Part shown: one piece after another, positions 1 to 8,545 of the stretch
Numbering within the stretch: position 1 is the first letter of the stretch
How the letters are laid out: the number at the start of each line of letters is the position of its first letter
Assembly (NCBI RefSeq): GCF_000511955.1
Contig: NZ_AZSU01000005.1
Span: forward strand, 112,682 to 176,681
DNA length: 64,000 nt
Reading direction: 5' to 3'
Origin: [Clostridium] ultunense DSM 10521
GTDB taxonomy: Bacteria; Bacillota; Clostridia; Tissierellales; Tepidimicrobiaceae
Notes under the pieces: generated by a model
Databases searched by the model: none
What the model saw: only the letters and a program-made list of their open reading frames with translations
What the model was told of the DNA's origin: nothing
Position numbers and translations under genes: made by a program

Positions 1-470
1 ACATATGCCCAAACAATCAAATATTAAAGTATAGTACAACCAATAGAGATGGCTATAGGGAGTATAAATCAGATCCTAAAATATGTATAAATTGCCCAGA
101 TATAAACAAATGCACAAATAGCAAAAACCATACTAAAGTTGTTACCCGTCATATATGGGAAAATTATATGGAGGGAGTCGAGCATTTAAGGCATACAAGC
201 ATTAATAAAGAAATATACGATATGAGAAAGGAAACAATAGAACGTGTATTTGCAGATATGAAAGAGAAGCATGGCATGCGCTGGACAACCCTACGGGGCT
301 TAAAAAAAGTTAAGGCGCAGGCGATGCTTATTGCTGCTTGCATGAATTTAAAGAAGATAGCGAATTGGATGTGGAGGTCCAGGAAAAATGGACCAAATCC
401 ATCCAATCCATGCGTTAATATGCATGGTCTTTTATCAAATTTATATAGTTTTATTATTTGTTCATTAAGA

Positions 471-502
471 AACACGGTTTCCATAAAGAAGGAAACCGTG
501 TT
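471..502 (+). terminator. Hairpin at the end of the transposase frame
   Basis: A perfect 12-bp inverted repeat (AACACGGTTTCC / GGAAACCGTGTT) with an 8-base loop, followed by TTG rather than a long T-run. It lies inside the last ~25 codons of the transposase frame. It could be the element's own terminator or a subterminal repeat. Confidence 0.55.
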
Positions 503-517
503 TTGTCTACAAACTGC

Positions 518-540
518 AAAAACTGTCCAAGACAGTTTTT
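518..540. terminator. Bidirectional hairpin between transposase and M23 gene
   Basis: A 10-bp perfect stem (AAAAACTGTC / GACAGTTTTT) with a 3-base loop. Both arms end in A/T runs, so it can act as an intrinsic terminator on either strand. It touches the stop codons of both convergent genes. It may also coincide with the right inverted repeat of the insertion element. Confidence 0.65.
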
Positions 541-1222
541 AAAGTTTATTTTTGAAATTTACATAATTTAATGGATCCACTGGTGTGCCTTCTATCCAAA
601 CTTCAAAGTGTAGATAACTATTTCCATTTTTATTGGTTCCTAAGGTGCCGATTTTAGTCCCCAGTTCTATCTCTTCTCCTTCCTTTACATAGACTAATGC
701 TAAATATCCATATAGGGTTTCCATGTTTTCATGTTCCACCGTAACAAAATATCCTTTGGTTCCCCTGTCCTCAATTGATTTTACAATTCCTTTCTCAATA
801 GAGACGGGTTCTTTTTCTCCATCCGGTATTATATCTATGCCATTATTAAATATTGTTCTACCATCTAGATGCCTAGTCTCACCAAAAGGATTGTAGATTG
901 TTCCTGGAATTGGTGGTGGATATTTAGTTGAGTTAGTAATATTCAAAACAGACAAAGTTCTTTCAGGTAACATTAACAGTTTCTTACCATAATCTATTAT
1001 CATTTTCCCATCTTTCTTTATACTAAATTCATGATTTATGCTATTATGAATTATTTGAATAATATTAGATGAAATACTATTATTTATCACCTTTAATAAA
1101 AGGATTAAAATCAATATTATTAGGACAGCAATAACTTTATTCAATTGTCTTTTATAATGTAGCCTTTTTTTCAATATATTAAGGATTCCTTTGTACCTAA
1201 TATTATACCTTTTTCTATACAT
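539..1222 (-). CDS. SpoIVFA-like degenerate M23 (LytM-fold) membrane protein
   Basis: About 227 residues: a basic N-terminus, one membrane segment around residues 29-46, a linker, then an M23/LytM domain over the last ~120 residues. The zinc and catalytic positions are mostly lost. The first ligand is Asn (FNNGID instead of HxxxD), a mid-domain His is Tyr (YGYL), and the HxH pair is YLH. Only one Asp and one His remain, so it is probably not a hydrolase. In Bacilli the gene after minCD is spoIVFA, an inactive M23 regulator of the SpoIVFB protease in sporulation, and architecture and location both fit that. The ATG at 1222 is preferred over the GTG at 1234 because AAGGTGG lies 8 bases upstream. 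No spoIVFB is present in the window. Confidence 0.75.
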   Translation of the reverse strand: MYRKRYNIRYKGILNILKKRLHYKRQLNKVIAVLIILILILLLKVINNSISSNIIQIIHNSINHEFSIKKDGKMIIDYGKKLLMLPERTLSVLNITNSTKYPPPIPGTIYNPFGETRHLDGRTIFNNGIDIIPDGEKEPVSIEKGIVKSIEDRGTKGYFVTVEHENMETLYGYLALVYVKEGEEIELGTKIGTLGTNKNGNSYLHFEVWIEGTPVDPLNYVNFKNKL

Positions 1223-1228
1223 AATTTC

Positions 1229-1270
1229 ACCCACCTTAATCTACTATTATGATATTTATTAACGGTGGGT
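1229..1270 (-). promoter_or_regulatory. Hairpin covering the ribosome site of the SpoIVFA-like gene
   Basis: ACCCACC at 1264-1270 (minus strand) pairs with GGTGGGT at 1229-1235, and the stem continues as TTAAT/ATTAA with one bulge. The 3' arm contains the AAGGTGG Shine-Dalgarno sequence. The structure could lower translation or act as a weak terminator after apbE. Confidence 0.45.
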
Positions 1271-1280
1271 TTTATTACTT

Positions 1281-2336
1281 TTAGTTTGGATTTTTAATCA
1301 ATTTTAGTTTGTTGTTTTTTAAAGAAAAATCTTCCATAATGTTTTCATCTACAATTACTTCCTCTTGTTTTGTAATAAATATTGCTTCAATATTCTCTTG
1401 TTCATTAATTAATTCAGTTCCCTCGTCTACTCCCAGTATAAATAATGCAGTAGATAATGCATCACCGTCAATGGATTTATCTGAAATTATACTTACACCA
1501 GCCACTTCATTTTCAGATGGATAACCTGTTTTAGAATCGATTATATGATGATATTTTTGCCCTTCATATATAAAGAACCTTTCATAGTCTCCAGATGTAA
1601 CTATGGATTTATCCTCTACACTTAATATTCCTAAATAACTTCCTGTAACTTCAAAAGGATCTTGGATTCCAATTCTCCAGGCTTCTCCATTTTCCTTTTT
1701 CCCCAATGCATAAACATTGCCTCCTAAGTCGATTATAGCAGACTCTATTCCATTTTCAATAAATATTCTTTTTACCTCATCGGCTGCATAACCTTTTACT
1801 ATTCCACCTAAGTCTAATTTCATTCCCTCTCTTTTTAAATATACATGGTTATTATCCATTAATTCTAAATCATTATAATCTACTAGGGCCATCCTCTTTT
1901 TAATCTCTTCTTCAGTTGGTATAGAGTGCCTTTCATCTTTATCAGTACCAGTTATATTCCATAAATCTACTAAAGGACCTATAGTTGGTTCATAAGCCCC
2001 CTTTGTAATTCTGGCAAAATACTTGGCTTGTTGAATAACATAATATACATCATCGTGGACTTTTACAGGTTTGATTCCAGAATTTTTATTAATCAAACTT
2101 ATATCACTAGTATCTATAGTTGCACTCATTCTTTCCTCTATTTCTTTTAATCTATTTACTGCCTCATCTAATATTTTATTATCTTTTTGATCATACATCT
2201 TTAATGTAATAACAGTGTCCATTAAAAATTCAGTTCTAGTCAAAGGACCTTGGTTATCCGATTTTTGACAACCCAAAATGGCAGAGGTCATGACTATAAC
2301 TATTAGTACATAAATTAATGACCTTTTAAATTTCAT
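1281..2336 (-). CDS. apbE: ApbE: FAD:protein FMN transferase lipoprotein
   Basis: A 351-residue lipoprotein with a lipobox ending ILGC (Cys23). It carries the ApbE family hallmarks: TEFLMDTVITL near the N-terminus, LDLGGIVKGYAADEV mid-protein, and GDALSTALFILG near the C-terminus where the metal-binding Asp lies. The family moves FMN from FAD onto a Thr in DxxS/TGATxT motifs of exported proteins. Its neighbour just upstream (2398-3264) has two such motifs, so it is the obvious substrate. RnfG and RnfD further along are other candidates. A terminator separates the two genes, so expression here probably relies on read-through. Confidence 0.93.
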   Translation of the reverse strand: MKFKRSLIYVLIVIVMTSAILGCQKSDNQGPLTRTEFLMDTVITLKMYDQKDNKILDEAVNRLKEIEERMSATIDTSDISLINKNSGIKPVKVHDDVYYVIQQAKYFARITKGAYEPTIGPLVDLWNITGTDKDERHSIPTEEEIKKRMALVDYNDLELMDNNHVYLKREGMKLDLGGIVKGYAADEVKRIFIENGIESAIIDLGGNVYALGKKENGEAWRIGIQDPFEVTGSYLGILSVEDKSIVTSGDYERFFIYEGQKYHHIIDSKTGYPSENEVAGVSIISDKSIDGDALSTALFILGVDEGTELINEQENIEAIFITKQEEVIVDENIMEDFSLKNNKLKLIKNPN

Positions 2337-2367
2337 AACATTTTACCTCTCTTGAGAATATTTAGAA

Positions 2368-2392
2368 AAACCCTAACATTACGTTAGGGTTT
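2368..2392 (-). terminator. Terminator after FMN-binding lipoprotein gene
   Basis: A perfect 10-bp stem (AAACCCTAAC / GTTAGGGTTT) with a 5-base loop, ending in a T-rich tract on the minus strand. Confidence 0.7.
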
Positions 2393-2397
2393 TATTT

Positions 2398-3264
2398 CTA
2401 TTTTGCACCTTCTAATGCTTTTTCAACTAGTTCAATCATGGTAGTTCTTGTATTTGTAGCTCCTGTAATAGAATCTACATCTAGGTTTTCAGTACCATTG
2501 TTGTCAATTATTAGTTTTTGCACTCCTTTAACTACATCAAAGGAGTCTAGGTAAGCATAATTTTCAACGGATTTTCTATCTCCAGCTTTAACTTGAACTG
2601 GTTCCGTTTTAGGCTTTCCATCGCTATCCATGACAGGTTTATTGTCTTCATCAAATACTACTTTATTACTTTCCATATCTTCTACTGCAGATTCAAAATA
2701 ATCTATTCCCACGATTTGTCCATCTTTTACTACTACCACCACTTCTCCTAGCCAACCATGACTTTCTTCTTCAGCCTCTGCTGTATATTCACCATCAGTA
2801 TATACCGGGGTATATGTTTCTCCTTTTCCAGCTTGGGCTAATAGTCTATTGACTATATCTTTAAAGGCTTCTTTAGTATGAGTAGCACCTGATACAGCAT
2901 CAAAATCTACTTCGTTTAGGTCTTTTTTCTCGCTAAATTGTTCGTTAAGATCTTTAATTACTGCTAACCCTTCTGGATAGTTGTAATTATCTTCATTCTT
3001 TTCTTCTCCTGAAGTTGCTAAAATTTCCACATAGCTAAATGAAGAAATTTCGCCATCTACAACTTCCATCTTTGCCATACCGTAGTTGCCATGGTCACTA
3101 ACAGGGTCTTTGATTAAATAAGTACCATCTTGTAATTCACCTGCGGCTGTAGTGTCATTAGAATCCCCATTAGTTGTAGTTTCTGTCTCTTTACTGCCAC
3201 AACCAACAAGTAAAGCTACAATTAACACTGTGGCTAAGAGCATAAAACCTAACCTTTTTTTCAT
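2398..3264 (-). CDS. Extracellular lipoprotein with two FMN-binding domains (PplA-like)
   Basis: A 288-residue lipoprotein (lipobox LLVGC, Cys22) with a Thr/Asn-rich linker and two tandem FMN-binding domains. Each domain ends in an ApbE target motif: DAVSGATHT near residue 122 and DSITGATNT near 264. Covalently bound FMN on both domains is expected. Its size and layout resemble PplA of the Listeria flavin-based extracellular electron transfer pathway. The partners known there (Ndh2, EetA/B, DmkA) are not in the window. The nearby Rnf operon or other membrane reductases could supply electrons. That role is an inference; the domain assignment is not. Confidence 0.88.
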   Translation of the reverse strand: MKKRLGFMLLATVLIVALLVGCGSKETETTTNGDSNDTTAAGELQDGTYLIKDPVSDHGNYGMAKMEVVDGEISSFSYVEILATSGEEKNEDNYNYPEGLAVIKDLNEQFSEKKDLNEVDFDAVSGATHTKEAFKDIVNRLLAQAGKGETYTPVYTDGEYTAEAEEESHGWLGEVVVVVKDGQIVGIDYFESAVEDMESNKVVFDEDNKPVMDSDGKPKTEPVQVKAGDRKSVENYAYLDSFDVVKGVQKLIIDNNGTENLDVDSITGATNTRTTMIELVEKALEGAK

Positions 3265-3318
3265 TCGTATCCCTCCAAAATTTTAAATAATTAGGTAAGT
3301 ACATGAAAACCCTCATAT

Positions 3319-3347
3319 ATTATATCTAAATTTGATAATAATTACAA
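3319..3347 (-). promoter_or_regulatory. Promoter for the FMN-lipoprotein/apbE/M23 unit
   Basis: On the minus strand TTGTAA (3347-3342) and TATAAT (3324-3319) are separated by 17 bases. It lies ~50 bases upstream of a GGAGG ribosome site. This suggests a transcript independent of the min genes. Confidence 0.6.
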
Positions 3348-3378
3348 TAATTGTTTGATTATTAACAATCACAATATA

Positions 3379-3657
3379 TTACTCATTATCCTTGACTTTG
3401 ATTATTGGTATATTTGCCACTAAGGCTGACATAGGCATATTGTCTGATTCCCTTTTCATCCTAGTCAATTTAATATCTAACCCTTCTTCATCAATTTCTG
3501 CATACTCCCTTACTACTCTAATCATATCTCCTTTGATCATATCTAAAAATTTCGGAGATAAATCGGATCTATCATGAACTAAAACTAATTTCAACCTTTC
3601 CTTAGCTACATTTTTACTACTTTGATTGTTTTTACTAAAAATTTTAAAAAAATCCAA
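3379..3657 (-). CDS. minE: MinE cell division topological specificity factor
   Basis: 92 residues, the usual MinE length. An N-terminal amphipathic segment (MDFFKIF) is followed by the conserved AKERLKLVLVHDR stretch that releases MinD from MinC and membrane, then a C-terminal beta/alpha dimerisation region with MKRESDNM. The start is TTG, with AGGGGG 7 bases upstream. It is the last gene of the minC-minD-minE group. Presence of MinE rather than only DivIVA is typical of many Clostridia and implies MinD oscillation or gradients placing the division site. Confidence 0.93.
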   Translation of the reverse strand: MDFFKIFSKNNQSSKNVAKERLKLVLVHDRSDLSPKFLDMIKGDMIRVVREYAEIDEEGLDIKLTRMKRESDNMPMSALVANIPIIKVKDNE

Positions 3658-3670
3658 GGTTATTCCCCCT

Positions 3671-4465
3671 TTACTTGCTAAATAACAGTTTGATCAGCTT
3701 ACTGAGTTTACCTTCATTGTTTTCTAAATTGAGTAATTCTACATCCTTTCCAATAATTCTATCACAAATGTTTCTAAAGGCTTTTGCTGATAAAGGTTCA
3801 TCTTCTACTACTACCGGTTCGCCTTTATTAGTTGAGATTACAATAGCTTCATCATCTGGAATAACGCCTATTAAGTCCACTGCTAATATATCTATTATAT
3901 CTTCTACATTCATCATATCTCCTCTCTTTACCATATCATGTTTAATCCTATTGACAATCAATTTAGGGTTGTTAAGTCCCTGAGCTTCTAATAGCCCAAT
4001 TACCCTATCTGCATCTCTTACTGCAGAAATTTCAGGTGTAGTTACTATAAAGGCTTCATCTGCACCAGCAATAGAGTTTTGGAATCCTTGTTCAATTCCT
4101 GCAGGTGAATCTATTATAATATAGTCAAATTCTTCTTTTAACTCTTTTATAAGTTCCAACATTTGTTCAGGCTTTACTGCCGTCTTGTCTTTCGTCTGGG
4201 CAGCAGGTAATAAAAATAAGCCTTCAAACCGCTTGTCCCTAATAAGACCTTGTTTTAGCCTGCAGGTTTTCTCTACCACATCGACAATATCATATACTAT
4301 TCTATTTTCCAGTCCCATGACTACATCTAAATTCCTGAGACCTATATCCGTATCTACTACTACAACTTTATTACCTAATATGGCTAATCCAGTACCTATA
4401 TTTGCAGTTGTAGTAGTTTTTCCTACTCCACCTTTTCCTGATGTTATTACAATTGCTTTTCCCAT
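3671..4465 (-). CDS. minD: MinD septum-site ATPase
   Basis: A 264-residue ParA/MinD ATPase. The deviant Walker A motif GKGGVGKTTTT lies near residue 10, with DTDIGLRNLD and DSPAGIEQG following. The C-terminus carries a short hydrophobic/basic tail (KLIKLLFSK) that fits the membrane-targeting helix. The ATG at 4465 is chosen because GAGGAGGAAGG lies just upstream and the family starts at the Walker region. The longer frame to 4540 would add 25 unrelated residues overlapping minC. It recruits MinC to the membrane and is displaced by MinE. Confidence 0.95.
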   Translation of the reverse strand: MGKAIVITSGKGGVGKTTTTANIGTGLAILGNKVVVVDTDIGLRNLDVVMGLENRIVYDIVDVVEKTCRLKQGLIRDKRFEGLFLLPAAQTKDKTAVKPEQMLELIKELKEEFDYIIIDSPAGIEQGFQNSIAGADEAFIVTTPEISAVRDADRVIGLLEAQGLNNPKLIVNRIKHDMVKRGDMMNVEDIIDILAVDLIGVIPDDEAIVISTNKGEPVVVEDEPLSAKAFRNICDRIIGKDVELLNLENNEGKLSKLIKLLFSK

Positions 4466-4484
4466 TTTTCCTTCCTCCTCTTGG

Positions 4485-5147
4485 CTATTTTCTCGGTAAA
4501 TATGGCTCAATAAGAACTTCACCGTCACAAATTCTGGCAATTTCTGGCATCCCAGAGGTAATTATATCTCCATCTGGCTTTCTTCCAATAATATTTCCAA
4601 TTCTAAGCTGTGTCGGTTGCAAATCATAAGCAGCTACAATTGCCTTATAATTTCCATCTATCCCAGCATGAGCAACTCCCCTTAAGGTTCCAAGTATTAT
4701 AATATTACCCTTTGCTTTGATAAGAGCACCAGGATTTACATCCCCTATAATAACTATATTCCCATCATATTCAATAACTTGTCCAGATCTTATTGTGGTA
4801 TTAATGAATTTTGTCATTCCTTCATAAATACCTTCATAGGGCTTTTCTTCTTCTAAATAGGAAGGTAACCCAGCCTCCGATATATGTAACTTATATTTAT
4901 CCTGAATAATTTTAAGTAGCTCGTCAACTTCATTGTCGGAAATATTTTCCCCTTTGATCCCTAAAAGGTTTGCTCCTTTAAAAAAATCTATAGATTCTTT
5001 CAACTTGTCCTCCAATTCCCTTTTAATATGCTTAAAATCTCCTTCTCGAATATAAATATAAATTCCTTCCTTTATTCCTCTAAAATTTACTAGTCCTTCT
5101 TTCACAGGTATTACCTCCACAAAAGCTTCTCCATATATATTCTCCAT
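4485..5147 (-). CDS. minC: MinC septum formation inhibitor
   Basis: 220 residues. The C-terminal half is the beta-helix domain with RSGQVIEYDGNIVIIGDVNP and LRGVAHAG repeats that bind MinD and FtsZ. The N-terminal half is the less conserved MinC_N domain. It blocks FtsZ ring formation away from midcell. A 19-base gap with a strong ribosome site separates it from minD. Confidence 0.92.
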   Translation of the reverse strand: MENIYGEAFVEVIPVKEGLVNFRGIKEGIYIYIREGDFKHIKRELEDKLKESIDFFKGANLLGIKGENISDNEVDELLKIIQDKYKLHISEAGLPSYLEEEKPYEGIYEGMTKFINTTIRSGQVIEYDGNIVIIGDVNPGALIKAKGNIIILGTLRGVAHAGIDGNYKAIVAAYDLQPTQLRIGNIIGRKPDGDIITSGMPEIARICDGEVLIEPYLPRK

Positions 5148-5198
5148 ATCTTAAAAAAATCCTTCTAATTTTAAAAATTGAATTGGAAGGCCTATAGA

Positions 5199-8100
5199 TT
5201 ACCTTACCAATTCAATTTCAAAAGGTAATGCTTCCTTTTTATCTGAACTATTAAGTCCAAAGTATTCGGCAATAATTTCTCGAGCAATAGGTCCAGCATA
5301 TCCACCACTTCCCCCTTGAAATAAAACTACAGAAATCGCTATTTCTGGGTCATCGTAGGGAGCAAAAGCCACAAACCAAGCATAATCATCATAAGTATCT
5401 CCAGTTGCTGGATTGATACCAGTTCTTTGAGCTGTCCCAGTTTTTGCTGCTACAGGTATAGGAAATTTTCCAAATTGGCTTCTTGCCGTTCCTTCGGTAG
5501 CTACCTTTCTCATTCCAATTTTTACATGTTCCAAGTTTTCATAATCATTTAATTTGATTCTCTCTGGGTTAACTTCCCTTTGGAGTATAGTTTTTGAATT
5601 ATCAAAGTTTTTTATGCTATCTATAGTAGTTACTTTATGTCTATAGCCTCCGTTAGCTATAGTTGCAACAAAATTCGCCATTTGAATTGGAGTGTAGGCA
5701 TTCTGTCCTTGTCCAATAGTTACGTTCAATGTGTCTGTAATATTCCATCCTGCATAGTTTAAATAGGTAAATTTGATTTTATCTGCAATTCCTTCCCTTT
5801 CTCCCTCAAGTCGCTTTTCTGGTTCTAAACCCATAGCATCTAATCTTCTTATTACCTCGTTCCTTGATAATGGTTCTGCTTCATCTGTCCAACTTATTAT
5901 CTCCTCTATTTTTTCATTTATTTCTTCATCTGAAAATTGTTCCCCTTCTTTGATATAGGACCTTATATTTCTATTTAAATATCTCTTTAACAAACTCTTA
6001 GTTATCATTATCTTACTTTGAGGATCTGGCACTCCGCCAGAAGCCTCGCTAGGTATGTCTATTTCTATACCAGTTTTATCATTTAATCCTAATTGTTTTG
6101 AAATATTGGCTATATCTTCAATGTCCACTCTTACTCCTAAGGCTTCCCCGGTTTTTTGGTTTCTGCCCAATGCAAGAGAGTAGAAATAATAGTTACAGGA
6201 ATCCCTAAGAGCATCATATACATTCACGGGTCCATGGGTACGTCTACTAGAATTCCAAAGCCAACAGCCAAAGGACCTAGGACCAATATCCACTTTTCCC
6301 ATATCCCTAATAGTCTTATTAGGACTAAATCCCTTTTCCAAGGCTGCAAGAGCAGTAACCATCTTAAAAGTAGAACCTGGTTGTATAGCCGTCTGTATGG
6401 CAATATTGTATAAAGGCCTTGGTGCTAATAAATCTTCCTCATTTTCAGGAAATAAACTAGCCCAGTCTGTACTAGATATTCCAGTAGAAAAAAGATTGGG
6501 GTCATAGGCAGGATAATTGGCCAACGCCAGTAGTTCCCCAGTTTTTACATCGGTAACTACCACCGCACCAGAAGTAGCATTTTTATATGGTCTTCCCTTG
6601 CTTCTACTAGTTCCGAATTTATAGTCTCCCCACTGACTTTTAAAAGTTCCTCCTACTTGTATCTGCTCCAATGCATGTTTTAGTGCATCTTCTGCTACTT
6701 TTTGAAGTTGCAAATCTATGGTTAGGTAAATATTATTTCCCGGCGTTGCCTTTTCTTCATCTATTATATTGGTAGTATTTCCCAAAACGTCAACTTCTAC
6801 CCTTTTAACACCACTTTTCCCTCTGAGCTCCGACTCAAATTTCTCTTCAATACCAGTCTTACCTATTATATCATTAGGAGAATACTTCTTGTCTTTGACG
6901 TATTTCTCAATTTCATTAGTTTGAGATATCTTGCCTAAATACCCCAATATATGAGCTGCGGTTTCCCCTTGAGGGTAGTATCTTACCGGCTCTATGGATA
7001 CTTGTATTCCAGGCATTTCCATAAGGCCTTCTTCAATTTTTGCAACGGTTGCATCCTTAATGCCATAGGCAATATTAATAGGTTGATAGGCTCTATGCCC
7101 TTGTTTATCCAATTGATCATATAGGCTCATTATGACTCTAGATTCATACTTACTTAAATTTTTATCTATTTTATAATATTCCATTAGATAAGAAAAAGCC
7201 TCTTCAGCACTTTTCCCCTCAGGAATTTTAAACTTTTCATACCAATCACTTTTGTTAACTAAAGATACATATTCCCACCTTGAAACTGAAATTCTAGGAT
7301 TATATCCTTTTTCCAGTATGGCTTCTTGAGCTATGCCTTTTATATTATCATCAGTAATGAAGTCTTCCAATAAACTATTTTTCTTTACAAAATCTATTAA
7401 TGCTTCTATAGGACTTTTATCACCGGAATAACCCTTATCTTTATAAGTATATAATACAGTGTTAACCTCTTCGTTAATTTCTATCTTAACAGGAGATTCT
7501 AAACCCTTTTCCTCTATTTTTTTAATCAATATCTCTCCAGGTATAGTTGTCTCTACGTTTCCCTTTTCATCTTCAACATTCACTACCTTTTCCAACATAT
7601 CTACTAATGAGGTTTCAGTAACTATGTTAACAAAATCATCTTTTGCACTGGAATCAAAATTTATATTTTTAAAGGTTTTCATAAGAGTTCTTTTTTGCTC
7701 TAAATATTCTTCATCAAAGGTTATTGAGTACTCCTTTAATATCAAATTATTGTTTAAGTTATTTTCTTTTAATATATCATAGACTATCTGTCTTGAAACA
7801 GGATGATCTATGATTTTTCTTATAATATTCTTATCATTATTTATTAGTTTAACTATTGCCTCTTTAGGATTAGCTCCTTGGCTTATTTGATAATGTTTCT
7901 TCCACTCTTCTATATCTTTTCCATTATCAAAATCTAATTTTAATCCTTCTTTACTAAGTTCAATATTAATGGGCATATCTATTCCTTTGTTTTCTAAGGC
8001 ATTTATAGCTTTATTCACTGTTATAAATTGATAATGTTCTTTATAATCAGGATGGATATAGTAAGTGTCCAATATCTGTGGTAATAAATTATTTGATATT

Positions 8101-8534
8101 ATAATATCTATTACCTTCTCAGTTGGAGTAATGTTTTCTATTTCATATATTTCTTCTTTGATATAATCAAAGATATTAAATTCTATAGGGAAATCATCTA
8201 CATAGATTACCCCATCCTCTTCCAGCAATCTAGCTAATGTTAACAATGTATTGTTTTTTTTATCCCTATCTTTAATATTTAACTCATCTTTCAAAATTTG
8301 CACAGTAAAGCTAGGCTTATTGCCAGCTAACAGCCTGCCATATCTATCTCTAATTTCGCCTCTTGGCGCCGTAATGTATATTTCCTTTAGCCTTTTATTA
8401 TCGGAAATATCCCTATAATAATCTCCTTCTACTATAGTCAATGTAGCTAATTTAAAAGAAAGAATTAGCATAATAGTAGTTAATATGATGATTAAAATAT
8501 TATATCGATTTTTTAACTTTTCTAATATTTTCAA
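5199..8534 (-). CDS. Class B penicillin-binding protein (PBP2/MrdA-type transpeptidase), unusually long
   Basis: 1,111 residues with one N-terminal membrane anchor, a pedestal region and a C-terminal transpeptidase. The active-site triad is visible: STFK (Ser about 721), SCN (about 783) and KTGTAQ (Lys about 1031). The segment between the ETPRGEIRDR-type anchor region and the SxxK motif is longer than in textbook PBP2 (~630 residues), with repeated blocks rich in Lys/Glu/Ile at about 100-480. The start is a TTG with AGGGGTG upstream. Its place directly after mreBCD indicates the elongation-specific transpeptidase that partners RodA in lateral wall synthesis. rodA itself is not in the window. 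Confidence 0.9.
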   Translation of the reverse strand: MKILEKLKNRYNILIIILTTIMLILSFKLATLTIVEGDYYRDISDNKRLKEIYITAPRGEIRDRYGRLLAGNKPSFTVQILKDELNIKDRDKKNNTLLTLARLLEEDGVIYVDDFPIEFNIFDYIKEEIYEIENITPTEKVIDIIISNNLLPQILDTYYIHPDYKEHYQFITVNKAINALENKGIDMPINIELSKEGLKLDFDNGKDIEEWKKHYQISQGANPKEAIVKLINNDKNIIRKIIDHPVSRQIVYDILKENNLNNNLILKEYSITFDEEYLEQKRTLMKTFKNINFDSSAKDDFVNIVTETSLVDMLEKVVNVEDEKGNVETTIPGEILIKKIEEKGLESPVKIEINEEVNTVLYTYKDKGYSGDKSPIEALIDFVKKNSLLEDFITDDNIKGIAQEAILEKGYNPRISVSRWEYVSLVNKSDWYEKFKIPEGKSAEEAFSYLMEYYKIDKNLSKYESRVIMSLYDQLDKQGHRAYQPINIAYGIKDATVAKIEEGLMEMPGIQVSIEPVRYYPQGETAAHILGYLGKISQTNEIEKYVKDKKYSPNDIIGKTGIEEKFESELRGKSGVKRVEVDVLGNTTNIIDEEKATPGNNIYLTIDLQLQKVAEDALKHALEQIQVGGTFKSQWGDYKFGTSRSKGRPYKNATSGAVVVTDVKTGELLALANYPAYDPNLFSTGISSTDWASLFPENEEDLLAPRPLYNIAIQTAIQPGSTFKMVTALAALEKGFSPNKTIRDMGKVDIGPRSFGCWLWNSSRRTHGPVNVYDALRDSCNYYFYSLALGRNQKTGEALGVRVDIEDIANISKQLGLNDKTGIEIDIPSEASGGVPDPQSKIMITKSLLKRYLNRNIRSYIKEGEQFSDEEINEKIEEIISWTDEAEPLSRNEVIRRLDAMGLEPEKRLEGEREGIADKIKFTYLNYAGWNITDTLNVTIGQGQNAYTPIQMANFVATIANGGYRHKVTTIDSIKNFDNSKTILQREVNPERIKLNDYENLEHVKIGMRKVATEGTARSQFGKFPIPVAAKTGTAQRTGINPATGDTYDDYAWFVAFAPYDDPEIAISVVLFQGGSGGYAGPIAREIIAEYFGLNSSDKKEALPFEIELVR

Positions 8535-8545
8535 ATTCTACACCC

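Larger units (their letters stand above)
1..542 (+). mobile_element. IS1182-like transposase, C-terminal part, cut by window start
   Basis: The reading frame is open from base 3 to the stop at 540-542, so the visible part is the C-terminal ~179 residues of a larger protein. It contains a Cys cluster (ICINCPDINKC) followed by RKETIERVFADMKEKHGMRW and a final helix with LIAACMNLKKIA. This is the usual C-terminal half of IS1182-family DDE transposases, where the Glu in ERVFAD is the likely third catalytic acid. The ATG at 168 is internal. The element lies just downstream of a SpoIVFA-like gene, where spoIVFB and ribosomal protein genes are usually found, so it probably marks a rearrangement point. 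The N-terminal half and the left end are outside the window. Confidence 0.85.
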
